Positions 8,584 through 16,112 of a stretch of 64,000 nt of DNA are shown piece by piece (positions within the stretch are counted from its first letter, which is position 1; each line of letters starts with the position of its first letter). The DNA comes from Leptospira licerasiae serovar Varillal str. VAR 010 (GTDB lineage: Bacteria; Spirochaetota; Leptospiria; Leptospirales; Leptospiraceae): positions 434,001 to 498,000 of the forward strand of contig NZ_AHOO02000013.1 of NCBI RefSeq assembly GCF_000244755.1, given 5' to 3'. The notes beneath the pieces were generated by a model. That model was not told the DNA's origin. It ran no database searches and saw only the letters and a program-made list of their open reading frames with translations. The translations under genes and the position numbers were made by a program.

Positions 8584-9462
8584 ATGGTGCATAAAGCCAA
8601 GGCGATTGCCTTACTTACCTTGATATTGACCTTCGCACTTGCTGCGGAAGACGCGGAAGATTGGATCGGAGCCTTCCGATCCGTGGATTATGAGGAAGGA
8701 GAAGAAGCCCTTCCCGAGGAAAAAATTTATTATTTCTGGCAATTGGAGAATTTGAGAAAGGCGGTACCGCCTAGATTTATCCGATTCGTGGATACATTCT
8801 CTGCCTTAAAGACCGGAAAATTATTGAACCGCGGAGTATTGTTCAGTTACGAAGGACTTGCAAACGACGAGGTAAGCGTTTGCGGAGAATTCAATCACTG
8901 GCAATGTGTTTCCTTACAGAAGAACGATAAGGGAATTTTTTACGGAGTAGTGGATATTCACGGAGACCAACTCTACGAAGCGAAACCAGCTTATGAATAC
9001 AAGTTCAAGGTAGACGGTATATTCACACATGATCCAGAAAACCCAGACACTGTAGAAGATGGGGAAGGTTCTCTAGTTTCTAGGATCGCATTCAGAGAAG
9101 GCGGACCTAACAAACAGACAAGCACCAGGGTCCTAGAAGATTCTCCTTACGAAGAAAAAGAATTTAGAACGGTTGAATTCAGGATTTATCAACCGCAAGC
9201 GGAGTCGGTAAGTCTCATTGGAGATTTTAACCATTGGGATCCTGAATCCGACTTTTTGATCAAAGAAAGGAATGGAACTTTTCGAGTAGTCAAAAAATTG
9301 AAACCGGGAGAATACCAATACAATTTCCTAGTAGATGGAAAGATCATAGTGGATACTTATAATCCGCTTACGGTGTTAAGAGAAGACACCGGAGAGATCT
9401 CGTCTGCATTATTAGTTCCGACTAGAACCGGAGTTTTGGAAAGAAAGAAGATTGACCCCTAA
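8584..9462 (+). CDS. Secreted protein with two CBM48/AMPK-type glycogen-binding-like domains
   Basis: From the ATG at 8584 the protein has 292 residues and begins with a signal peptide (MVHKAKAIALLTLILTFALAAE). Two tandem immunoglobulin-like domains follow, each with the CBM48/AMPK-beta hallmark: VSVCGEFNHWQC in the first and VSLIGDFNHWDP in the second, followed by YEYKFKVDG and YQYNFLVDG. Such domains usually bind alpha-glucans or regulate attached enzymes, but no catalytic domain is present. The frame is open to a TTG at 8491, which would put 31 charged residues before the signal peptide, so the later start is preferred although it lacks a good ribosome-binding site. It is divergent from the large TPR gene. 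Ligand unknown. Confidence 0.8.
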   Translation: MVHKAKAIALLTLILTFALAAEDAEDWIGAFRSVDYEEGEEALPEEKIYYFWQLENLRKAVPPRFIRFVDTFSALKTGKLLNRGVLFSYEGLANDEVSVCGEFNHWQCVSLQKNDKGIFYGVVDIHGDQLYEAKPAYEYKFKVDGIFTHDPENPDTVEDGEGSLVSRIAFREGGPNKQTSTRVLEDSPYEEKEFRTVEFRIYQPQAESVSLIGDFNHWDPESDFLIKERNGTFRVVKKLKPGEYQYNFLVDGKIIVDTYNPLTVLREDTGEISSALLVPTRTGVLERKKIDP

Positions 9463-9468
9463 GGTATA

Positions 9469-9493
9469 AGAACGGATTGTTTAGATCCGTTCT
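9469..9493 (+). promoter_or_regulatory. Hairpin abutting a start codon
   Basis: AGAACGGAT at 9469-9477 pairs perfectly with ATCCGTTCT at 9485-9493 across a seven-base loop. The ATG of the next gene begins at 9494, directly at the foot of the stem, and no Shine-Dalgarno sequence is visible. It could be a weak terminator of the upstream gene or a control of initiation. Confidence 0.5.
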
Positions 9494-10216
9494 ATGGAAA
9501 AGTTGCGTCTCTCCGTATATTTGGTAATCGGGATCATCGTTATCCTGATCATTTTTACCCTGCTAAAAAGTTGGTTCGTATACGACAGAGGGATCGAGCT
9601 TGCAAAACATCCGTCTAACAGCATTCAGACTGTATATGTGGAGCCGGATGACGATCTAGTGGAACATTCTTCCGTAGTTTGGGGAAAATTCTTATACTAC
9701 CCGCTCGGCCTCAATAGGGACAGAGAAAACTTCGGTCCCCGTAAAACGTTAAACCATGCTCAAAATCTTGTGTTTGTAGATCTTCAAACCGGAAGGAACC
9801 GCAAGGTATTCAATAAGAGTGTATACATCTGGGATTACTTTTACGGAGCGGAGCCTGAAAAGTCGAGTTCCGATTCGGAGACGCAAGAAATCTCCGAGGA
9901 TGTGTTTCTTGGCCTAAAAACAGGAAAAAAATTCGTGATCGTAGGAATGCCTGAGGATACGAACAAGGACGGGTATCTGAACCAAAAGGATTCAAAAAAG
10001 GTTTTCGTGTACGATCCGAACTCCGATGAGCTAGTTCCTATTCTTCCCAAAAAATTCTATTTGGAAAAAATCCTGCCAGACACTCCGGAAAATAAACTAG
10101 TAATGATCGTAAAAAGAGAAGAAGAGTCCAGCCCAAACAAAAAGAAGCCGAACCTTCCTACATTATATATTTATGATACTCTTCAAAAAAGAGGCCAGAT
10201 GATAGAGCGCCCGTAG
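9494..10216 (+). CDS. Single-pass membrane protein with an EF-hand-like loop
   Basis: A 240-residue protein of unknown function with one N-terminal membrane helix (LSVYLVIGIIVILIIFTLL, residues about 6-24) and a soluble remainder, presumably periplasmic. Around residues 155-166 the sequence DTNKDGYLNQKD fits the calcium loop DxNxDGxxxxxD/E seen in EF-hand and dockerin-type sites, followed by KVFVYDPNSDELVPILP, which looks like a beta-propeller-style or repeat-poor beta domain. It follows the double CBM48-like gene by 31 bases on the same strand and may be cotranscribed. The start lacks a ribosome-binding site and lies at the base of a hairpin. I do not recognise a named family. Confidence 0.72.
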   Translation: MEKLRLSVYLVIGIIVILIIFTLLKSWFVYDRGIELAKHPSNSIQTVYVEPDDDLVEHSSVVWGKFLYYPLGLNRDRENFGPRKTLNHAQNLVFVDLQTGRNRKVFNKSVYIWDYFYGAEPEKSSSDSETQEISEDVFLGLKTGKKFVIVGMPEDTNKDGYLNQKDSKKVFVYDPNSDELVPILPKKFYLEKILPDTPENKLVMIVKREEESSPNKKKPNLPTLYIYDTLQKRGQMIERP

Positions 10217-10237
10217 GCGCACTTTTACTGATGCCGA

Positions 10238-10253
10238 TGTTGGAACTCCAACA
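10238..10253. repeat. 16-bp palindrome TGTTGGAACTCCAACA
   Basis: Member of the TGTnGGAnnTCCnACA family, here with perfectly paired seven-base arms, in the 49-base gap between two convergent genes. It may act as a small bidirectional hairpin. Confidence 0.72.
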
Positions 10254-10265
10254 CGCGCGAGTCTT

Positions 10266-11213
10266 TTACTCTTCCTGAGATTCTAACCATCTCTCCGCTT
10301 CTAAAGCCGCCATACATCCGGAGCCCGCAGCGGTGATCGCTTGTCTATAAGTTTTGTCCTGAACATCTCCTGCAGCAAACACACCTTCTACACTTGTGCG
10401 GGTCGTGCCTGGAACGGTTTTGATATAACCGGTTTCGTCCAGATCCAGTTGGCCTTCGAAAATTTCAGTATTCGGCTTATGGCCGATCGCGTAAAACAAT
10501 CCCCCAACAGGAAGTTCTTTCGTCTTTCCGGTAGTAAGTTCTTTCACAGCAAGAGAAGTGAGTTGGTTTCCATTTCCTTGTGCGCTTTCAACAGCTGTAT
10601 TCCAGATAATTTCTATCTTAGGATGAGTGGTCGCTCTTTTCTGCATGATCTTAGAGGCTCTTAAAGAATCTCTTCTGTGGATCAGATATACTTTAGATGC
10701 AAACTTGGTTAAGTGAGCCGCTTCTTCTACCGCGGAATCACCTCCGCCTACAACTGCCAATTCTTTGTTTCTGTAAATTGGAAGCGCACCGTCGCAAACA
10801 GCACAGGCGGAAATTCCTTTTTGCCAATAAGAATCTTCGCCAGGGATGAACATCCTTTTTGCAGTAGCACCGGTTGCTATGATCACAGTTTCCGCTTCTA
10901 TCAATTCGTCGTCGGACCAAAGACGGAAAGGCCTTTTGGAAAAGTCCACTTTCGTAATAGTTTGGGTGATAATTTTAGTGCCGTATTTTTCGGATTGGGC
11001 GCGGAACAAAGTAGTGAGCTGGGTTCCGTCTATTCCCTCAGGAAAGCCCGGGAAATTTTCCACTTCGGTGGTAGTGGTGAGCTGGCCGCCTGCGGCGATT
11101 CCCCCTGCCATAAATCCTTCGTACATAACAGGATTCAAATTCGCTCTGGCTGCATAAATTGCTGCTGTATGACCCGCAGGCCCGGATCCAATGATGACTA
11201 CTTTATGGGGCAT
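10266..11213 (-). CDS. trxB: Thioredoxin reductase
   Basis: FAD enzyme that passes electrons from NADPH to thioredoxin in the cytoplasm. The 315 residues match the usual length. The FAD-binding motif [18 protein letters not shown] is at residues 6-23, the redox-active CAVC disulphide at 137-140, the NADPH-binding [12 protein letters not shown] follows, and the second FAD motif [23 protein letters not shown] is near the C-terminus. Start: ATG with GAGGAAATGAG immediately upstream. It is transcribed alone, convergent with the EF-hand-like protein gene and divergent from the SGNH gene at 11384. Confidence 0.97.
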   Translation of the reverse strand: MPHKVVIIGSGPAGHTAAIYAARANLNPVMYEGFMAGGIAAGGQLTTTTEVENFPGFPEGIDGTQLTTLFRAQSEKYGTKIITQTITKVDFSKRPFRLWSDDELIEAETVIIATGATAKRMFIPGEDSYWQKGISACAVCDGALPIYRNKELAVVGGGDSAVEEAAHLTKFASKVYLIHRRDSLRASKIMQKRATTHPKIEIIWNTAVESAQGNGNQLTSLAVKELTTGKTKELPVGGLFYAIGHKPNTEIFEGQLDLDETGYIKTVPGTTRTSVEGVFAAGDVQDKTYRQAITAAGSGCMAALEAERWLESQEE

Positions 11214-11307
11214 CTCATTTCCTCTAATGATTTAGAATGATTCTAAAATGATTTTATTTTTAGACTGAGGAATTGTAAAGTAGATCTTTTTTTTCGAGAA
11301 GAAAGAG

Positions 11308-11321
11308 TCGGAATTCCAACA
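11308..11321. repeat. Degenerate copy of the 16-bp palindrome
   Basis: GTCGGAATTCCAACA matches most of the TGTnGGAnnTCCnACA consensus with one mismatch and a missing first base. It lies in the divergent promoter region between trxB and the SGNH gene. Confidence 0.4.
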
Positions 11322-11383
11322 GTCCCTTTCCTAGATGAATTGTCTTGTCATCCGGGTAGGAATCCAAATGCTATCCAGTATTC

Positions 11384-12721
11384 ATGGATTTCGCCAAAAA
11401 ATCGTTTTTCGGCCTAGTTTTTTTGATCCTAATCTTTCTCGGAACCGAAGCCGGTTTGGTTCTACTACGCAGTCCTTCTCTCCAATACTATAGGGATCTC
11501 AAACTCATCCACAGTTTTCATCCGGATTATTACGTGGCCTTGGAGCCTGGTGGGTCCAAATATATCAGACATTTTGCCGGAAAATGGGAAGGTCAGTTCA
11601 GTATCAATTCTCTCGGCCTCCGAGGAAAAGAAGAGCCCATCCCTGGAAAACCAAAACTTCTATGCTTAGGGGACAGTTTGGTAATGGGATTTGGAGTGGG
11701 CGACTCGGACACATTCTGCCAACTCCTGGACGGGATCGAACTGAAGGGAGAATCAAGACAGGCTTTGAACCTAGGAGTAGACGCCTACGGTTCCAGAGGT
11801 TCTTATTATAGACTCAAAGATATCTCTTCCAAATTGGACAACGTAAAAGAAGTATTATTTTTCATTTCTCCGAACGATTTCGATATGCCGGAAGCTCTCG
11901 CAAAAAAAGGAATATTACCTGACGACCAAACGGATGCGATCCGAGAAAAAGATCCGAACTACGCCCGGAATTTTAAATTACAATTTATTTTAACAAGAAT
12001 TTCTTATACACTCCAAGCGCTTAAGTTGGCTTACGAACAGATCCAAGTCACATTCGCAGTTACCAAACTTTCGGTATGTAAAGAGTTTGATTCGGCAGGA
12101 ATTTATAGATGCAGTATGCTCTCTGCTTTAGATGGTGACGCCGGTATAAATGAAGGTAATCCTGCCGGTGTAAATCGTAGTCCTTCCGGAAATATAGTTT
12201 CCTATTTCGAATCTTCTTTTTTTAGACCGGTCAAAAGACCGAACTGTGATTCGGATATTACGCCTACCTCTGCGGTATTCGGAGCAATGTGTCCCGAGCC
12301 GGTTCCGTCTTACGTAACTTGCGTGGATTCTGCTCCTTCTTTCGCAACTCTTCCTGTATTGCCTGAACTCACTCAGGAATATTATCAAAAAATGATAAAT
12401 CTTGCTAAAGAAAAAGGATTTAAACTGATCCCGGTGATCCTTCCTATCCAAATAGAAGAGATCTATTGTTTTAATAACGGAAAGTATCATCCTTTGGAAA
12501 ACTATGCGACCCGAGCCTCCGCATTTTTCGAAAAGCGAGGAATAAAAGTCTTACGTTTCAAAAAGGAAACCGCTTCCATGTGCGGTTTCGATCAAAATGG
12601 TAAAAAATTCGGGATCTTAGATCATTATATCCCGGAAGACGGGCATTTTACCAAAAGAGGGAATATCTGGGCGGCGGATTCTCTCAAGGCCAAATTGAAG
12701 GAGACGGATCTTGCTCTTTAA
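11384..12721 (+). CDS. Membrane-anchored SGNH-hydrolase-like protein (AlgJ/X-like partner of MBOAT)
   Basis: A 445-residue protein with an N-terminal membrane anchor (SFFGLVFLILIFLGTEAGLVLL) and an extracytoplasmic SGNH-type domain. Block I is LLCLGDSLVMGFGV (nucleophile Ser about residue 97), an FFISPNDFDMP segment corresponds to the later block, and the C-terminal EDGHFTKRG supplies the Asp/His pair. A cysteine-bearing insert lies at about residues 220-320. Proteins of this sort accept acyl groups moved across the membrane by MBOAT proteins and transfer them to a polysaccharide. The next gene is an MBOAT protein starting 11 bases before this stop, so the two form a translationally coupled pair. 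The substrate is unknown. Confidence 0.85.
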   Translation: MDFAKKSFFGLVFLILIFLGTEAGLVLLRSPSLQYYRDLKLIHSFHPDYYVALEPGGSKYIRHFAGKWEGQFSINSLGLRGKEEPIPGKPKLLCLGDSLVMGFGVGDSDTFCQLLDGIELKGESRQALNLGVDAYGSRGSYYRLKDISSKLDNVKEVLFFISPNDFDMPEALAKKGILPDDQTDAIREKDPNYARNFKLQFILTRISYTLQALKLAYEQIQVTFAVTKLSVCKEFDSAGIYRCSMLSALDGDAGINEGNPAGVNRSPSGNIVSYFESSFFRPVKRPNCDSDITPTSAVFGAMCPEPVPSYVTCVDSAPSFATLPVLPELTQEYYQKMINLAKEKGFKLIPVILPIQIEEIYCFNNGKYHPLENYATRASAFFEKRGIKVLRFKKETASMCGFDQNGKKFGILDHYIPEDGHFTKRGNIWAADSLKAKLKETDLAL

Positions 12722-14141
12722 TTCCCTTCATTATTTATTTTTTGCACCCATAGTCATCTTAGTTTATTTTCTGGTACCTTCCAGATTCCAAAAACTTTGG
12801 CTATTAGTTACTAGCTTATATTTTTACGCGGTTTTTAGGGTCCCGTTCATACTATTACTGATCTATTCGATCGCGATCACGTATTTTTGCACTCTTTGGA
12901 TGGATAAGTCTTCATCCAGGTTCGGAAAATTATTTTTCCTGAATATAGCGATTTGGGGAAACCTAGCTTTACTTTACTTCTTTAAGTATTTGGATTTTTC
13001 TTTTTCGGTTTGGAATACGATCCTTGGACTTGTTCCTTGCGAGCCGTATTATGCGTATCCTTCCGGGATACTGCTGCCGATGGGGATTTCATTCTTCACT
13101 TTGCAAGCGATCGCATATGCAGTCGATGTGTATCATAAAAAAGTAAAACGTGCGGAGAGCTTGTTCCAGTTCGGACTGTTCTTAAGTTTTTTCCCTCAGT
13201 TGGTAGCGGGGCCGATCATTCGCGCTCAGGATATGCTCCACCAATTTTTGGACACGTACACATTCAAAAAAGAAAACTTACTGCCTGGGATCAGACAGCT
13301 CGCATGGGGACTTTTTAAAAAAACTTTCGTAGCAGATCCGATCGCAGCAGTTATCGATCCGGTATTTGCGGACCCTCTTCATTACGGTTGGTTCTCGTTA
13401 GCTGTCACAGGCTCTTTATATATCATCCAAATGTATTGCGACTTTTCCGGATATTCGGACGTAGCTATCGGAACCGGAAGGATCATGGGCTTCCATATTC
13501 CTGTCAACTTCAGGCAACCATTCCTTTCTCAAACGGTTTCGGAGTTCTGGAGACGTTGGCATATTTCATTCAGCTCTTGGTTGAAAGAATATGTGTATAT
13601 CTTCTTGGGCGGAAACAAAAAAGGTATCTCTAGGACTTATCTAAATCTTTTTCTTACAACGTTTGTGAGCGGGATCTGGCATGGAGCGGATTGGAATTTT
13701 GTAGTCTGGGGATTCGTTCATGCAAGTTTAATGGTGATCGAAAGATTCGCGTTCTCCTTCGAAAGAATTAAAAACTATTGGGATAAGATCCCGAGCACAA
13801 TCAAGGTCGCGTATCCATTTACTATCTTTGGGATTTCTATGTATTTTTTCCGAGCTCGGCCTGTCGAAGGTATCGGAAATAGTGTCCAAGTAGGTTGGGC
13901 AATGGTAAGTAGAATGTTTTCGGGTGTGGATGGAGATTTTTTGCCGGTGCCGTTATCCGTTCTTTCTACAGTATTTATCCTAATGCTCGGAGATTATCTC
14001 ATGGAAAAAGAAACTCCATGGGCTAAAAAACTTTTCGAGAATCGTATCTGGGTCTATGGGATCTCAGCTATCCTGATCTCTATATGTTTTATTTTATATA
14101 GTGTGACAGTAAGCGCACCTTTCTTGTATTTCCAGTTTTAA
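12711..14141 (+). CDS. MBOAT family O-acyltransferase (AlgI-like)
   Basis: A polytopic inner-membrane protein of 476 residues with about ten hydrophobic segments. The MBOAT signature is clear: FFPQLVAGPIIRAQDML, QMYCDFSGYSDVAIG, SEFWRRWHISFSSWLKEYVYIFLGG, and the invariant His of TFVSGIWHGADWNFVVWG. AlgI-type proteins move an acyl group (usually acetyl) from a cytoplasmic donor to the periplasm for attachment to an envelope polymer. The start is TTG with GAAGGAGA about eight bases upstream, overlapping the SGNH gene by 11 bases. The pair is a self-contained acylation module; no polysaccharide synthase is adjacent, so the acceptor cannot be named. Confidence 0.95.
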   Translation: MLFNSLHYLFFAPIVILVYFLVPSRFQKLWLLVTSLYFYAVFRVPFILLLIYSIAITYFCTLWMDKSSSRFGKLFFLNIAIWGNLALLYFFKYLDFSFSVWNTILGLVPCEPYYAYPSGILLPMGISFFTLQAIAYAVDVYHKKVKRAESLFQFGLFLSFFPQLVAGPIIRAQDMLHQFLDTYTFKKENLLPGIRQLAWGLFKKTFVADPIAAVIDPVFADPLHYGWFSLAVTGSLYIIQMYCDFSGYSDVAIGTGRIMGFHIPVNFRQPFLSQTVSEFWRRWHISFSSWLKEYVYIFLGGNKKGISRTYLNLFLTTFVSGIWHGADWNFVVWGFVHASLMVIERFAFSFERIKNYWDKIPSTIKVAYPFTIFGISMYFFRARPVEGIGNSVQVGWAMVSRMFSGVDGDFLPVPLSVLSTVFILMLGDYLMEKETPWAKKLFENRIWVYGISAILISICFILYSVTVSAPFLYFQF

Positions 14142-14250
14142 GATTTGGGCGGCTCCTGCGCTTCGCTTCGGATCGTGCTGCTCCGACTTCGCGCATTCGC
14201 GCTCATCCGGGCTTTGCCCGGACTAAAGGTCTGCGCATCACTGCCGCTTG
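14142..14250. repeat. GC-rich, hairpin-rich intergenic patch
   Basis: Noticeably richer in GC than the flanking genes and lacking a credible reading frame. It contains nested hairpins, such as TCCGGGCTTTGCCCGGA and GCGCATTCGCGC. It lies directly after the MBOAT stop and before the second copy of the inverted-repeat element. The composition and stem content suggest a dispersed intergenic repeat. Confidence 0.55.
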
Positions 14251-14258
14251 GTAATATT

Positions 14259-14335
14259 CTCTGTGACTCCGCGTCTCTGCGTGAGAATTAAATCTGATTC
14301 ATTTTGGCCCACGCAGAGGCGCAAAGACGCGAAGG
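14259..14335. repeat. Composite inverted-repeat element, copy 2
   Basis: CTCTGTGACTCCGCGTCTC continues to GTGAG at 14285, and its inverse, beginning CCCACGCAGAGGCGCAAAG, occupies 14308-14335. The arms match those of the element at 4591-4725 but in the opposite order, with only about 22 bases between them. The hairpin lies between the convergent MBOAT and SGNH genes. Confidence 0.7.
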
Positions 14336-14339
14336 GATT

Positions 14340-15395
14340 TTAATGAATATCTTTTGCTATTTCTTGGGCAATGAAATTATATAATAATGGATTCGGATGT
14401 CCGTCTTTCGGAAGAAAAATCTGATGATTGCTTTTTTTCCAAAAATCGTAAATCGATTGTTGGAGGTCCAGCACCGGGATTTTAGAATCAATTGCGATTT
14501 GTCTGACTTCTTTTACTAAGGCGGAATCCACTACAGGCTCATACTTTTCGTTCGGTTCCGGAAGAAAGACTAGAACAAGAGGGATGTTTCTCTCTTTCAC
14601 AAATGTAAATAAAGAAACAACCGCTTTTCTATGCGGATGGTCCGGGCCTAAAACGGAACCGCTGGACGGAATGATTAAGTTGTCCGCAGATTCTGGCTTG
14701 TATTTCTCATAAACAATTTTGCACGCATTGAATACCGCACTGTATTTAGAAAGAAAATAGGAAACTCTCACGAATATTCTTTTTTTCACAGAAGATTGTA
14801 ATTCTTCTTCTCTATAAGAATCCGTAAAATCGGAGATATGATAGATCCAATACGCAGACTGGGGCGGAGTTGAATTTTTTAGAATTTCGGTCAGTCTTTC
14901 TTGGATACCGAAACTTCCGAGAGCGTCCACTCCTAGATTTCGAACGAGTTCATGTTTTTTATCTTGTATCAGTTCATTTTGTAAAACCCAGGGAAGGCTT
15001 TCCTGGTCGTTAACCAAATATCCTAAAGCAACAGAATCTCCTAAAATCCAAACTTCCTGTGGATTGCCGCTGTAGGAGTTCCTACCGACGTTTTCATCGG
15101 AGCTTGTGGTAACCTCTGAGGTAAACCTTTCCCCTCTAAAATCCGTAGAAACATGATATCGAATATTTTTATCCGGATGATACAAATCCAAACTTTGGTT
15201 GGGACAAAGCCTCATCCAAGGAACGGAAGACGGATCTACTGAAGTTTGTAGGCAATGCAGTTTTTTATCTTCCAATCTGAATCGAATGGAAACAAAATTG
15301 GGGAGTCTAAGCAGGCCTTCTAAAAGTAGAAAAAGAAAAATAGAATATACAAAAAACTGAAAGCGGATCTTTCGTGAGAGGGTAATATATCTCAT
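14340..15395 (-). CDS. SGNH-hydrolase-like membrane-anchored protein
   Basis: A 351-residue protein with an N-terminal membrane helix (FFVYSIFLFLLLEGLLRL) and an extracytoplasmic SGNH-type domain: EVWILGDSVALGYLV carries the nucleophile Ser, and the C-terminal LPKDGHPNPLLYN the Asp/His. The general layout parallels the SGNH protein at 11384, so it may serve the same acylation pathway or remove acyl groups. Codons for residues roughly 100-110 (ENVGRNSYSGN) coincide with a copy of the dispersed 16-bp palindrome at 15071-15086, just before block I. It overlaps the upstream TPR lipoprotein gene by four bases (ATGA), so the two are coupled. Confidence 0.82.
   Translation of the reverse strand: MRYITLSRKIRFQFFVYSIFLFLLLEGLLRLPNFVSIRFRLEDKKLHCLQTSVDPSSVPWMRLCPNQSLDLYHPDKNIRYHVSTDFRGERFTSEVTTSSDENVGRNSYSGNPQEVWILGDSVALGYLVNDQESLPWVLQNELIQDKKHELVRNLGVDALGSFGIQERLTEILKNSTPPQSAYWIYHISDFTDSYREEELQSSVKKRIFVRVSYFLSKYSAVFNACKIVYEKYKPESADNLIIPSSGSVLGPDHPHRKAVVSLFTFVKERNIPLVLVFLPEPNEKYEPVVDSALVKEVRQIAIDSKIPVLDLQQSIYDFWKKSNHQIFLPKDGHPNPLLYNFIAQEIAKDIH
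15071..15086. repeat. 16-bp palindrome inside a coding region
   Basis: TGTAGGAGTTCCTACC matches the dispersed TGTnGGAnnTCCnACA family with one end mismatch. Unlike the other copies it lies within an open reading frame, where it is read on the minus strand as part of GRNSYS in the SGNH protein. Confidence 0.65.
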
Positions 15396-15940
15396 TTACC
15401 CGAAGTTTCCTCGTAGAGTTTTTTTCCACAATATTCGAATAATCTCTTCGATGCAGGGTTGGATTCAGGGATACGATTCTCTATAAAACGTTTTCTTTCC
15501 GAAACATTCTTCTTAGAATCTAGAATACAAGAGCTTAAAAACTTAGCGAGACTCTCTCTATCCTTGTCCCAACTTTCCGAAAATCCTCGCAGGACCGTTT
15601 CGGTTTCGTCTCTGGAACCTGCCAGTAAATAAATTTCCAAAAGATAGAGAAGAATTTCCGGATTTTTAGGATCTTTTGAACGAGCTTTTTCTAGATAAAG
15701 AGCGGCGGATCCGGGTGCTTCTCCGCTTTCCGCTAAAAGAATTCCTAAATTTTTGTTCGCGGTAAAATTTTCAGGATTTTCTCTAAGTGCCAAATCGTAA
15801 TAATACAAAGCCTCTGCAGTGTTGCCTTGTGCTTCTTTTTCTCTAGCCTTACTTGCTAACTCACCCGAGGAATCGCAATTCAAAGCAAATTGGGACATAA
15901 GCAAAATTATGGCGTATCGGAACTTCTGTCTCATTTCCAT
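15392..15940 (-). CDS. TPR lipoprotein
   Basis: A 182-residue predicted lipoprotein: the signal peptide ends in SQFALNC (lipidated Cys about residue 22). The mature part holds two or three TPR units, the clearest being NTAEALYYYDLALRENPENFTANKNLGILLAESGE and the following SAALYLEKARSKDPKNPEIL block. TPR lipoproteins act as scaffolds at the periplasmic face of a membrane. Its stop overlaps the start of the downstream SGNH gene by four bases, so the two products may work together. An ATG two codons further in is an alternative start; AAGGG lies about 11 bases before the first. Specific partner unknown. Confidence 0.8.
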   Translation of the reverse strand: MEMRQKFRYAIILLMSQFALNCDSSGELASKAREKEAQGNTAEALYYYDLALRENPENFTANKNLGILLAESGEAPGSAALYLEKARSKDPKNPEILLYLLEIYLLAGSRDETETVLRGFSESWDKDRESLAKFLSSCILDSKKNVSERKRFIENRIPESNPASKRLFEYCGKKLYEETSGK

Positions 15941-16112
15941 AGTTTTTTTTCCCTTAGGGGATAAGAAAAGGACGGTTTTTTGTTATGTCAGCCCGTCGAA
16001 TTTGTACAATTTACGGGCCTCCTCGTGCCGCAATCTTAAAAAAGTTTCAATCTCGAGGGAGAATTTGTCCGAAGGATTTAGTACTGTAATAATCGGAAGC
16101 GGGACTAAGAAA

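Noticed and set aside
12128..12490. Minus-strand ORF of 120 residues within the SGNH gene
   Set aside because: Antisense shadow with no domain and no start signal.
15819..16112. N-terminal extension of the xerD frame
   Set aside because: It lies antisense to the TPR lipoprotein gene, has no resemblance to a recombinase, and the 298-residue form starting at 16113 puts every catalytic residue at the E. coli positions.
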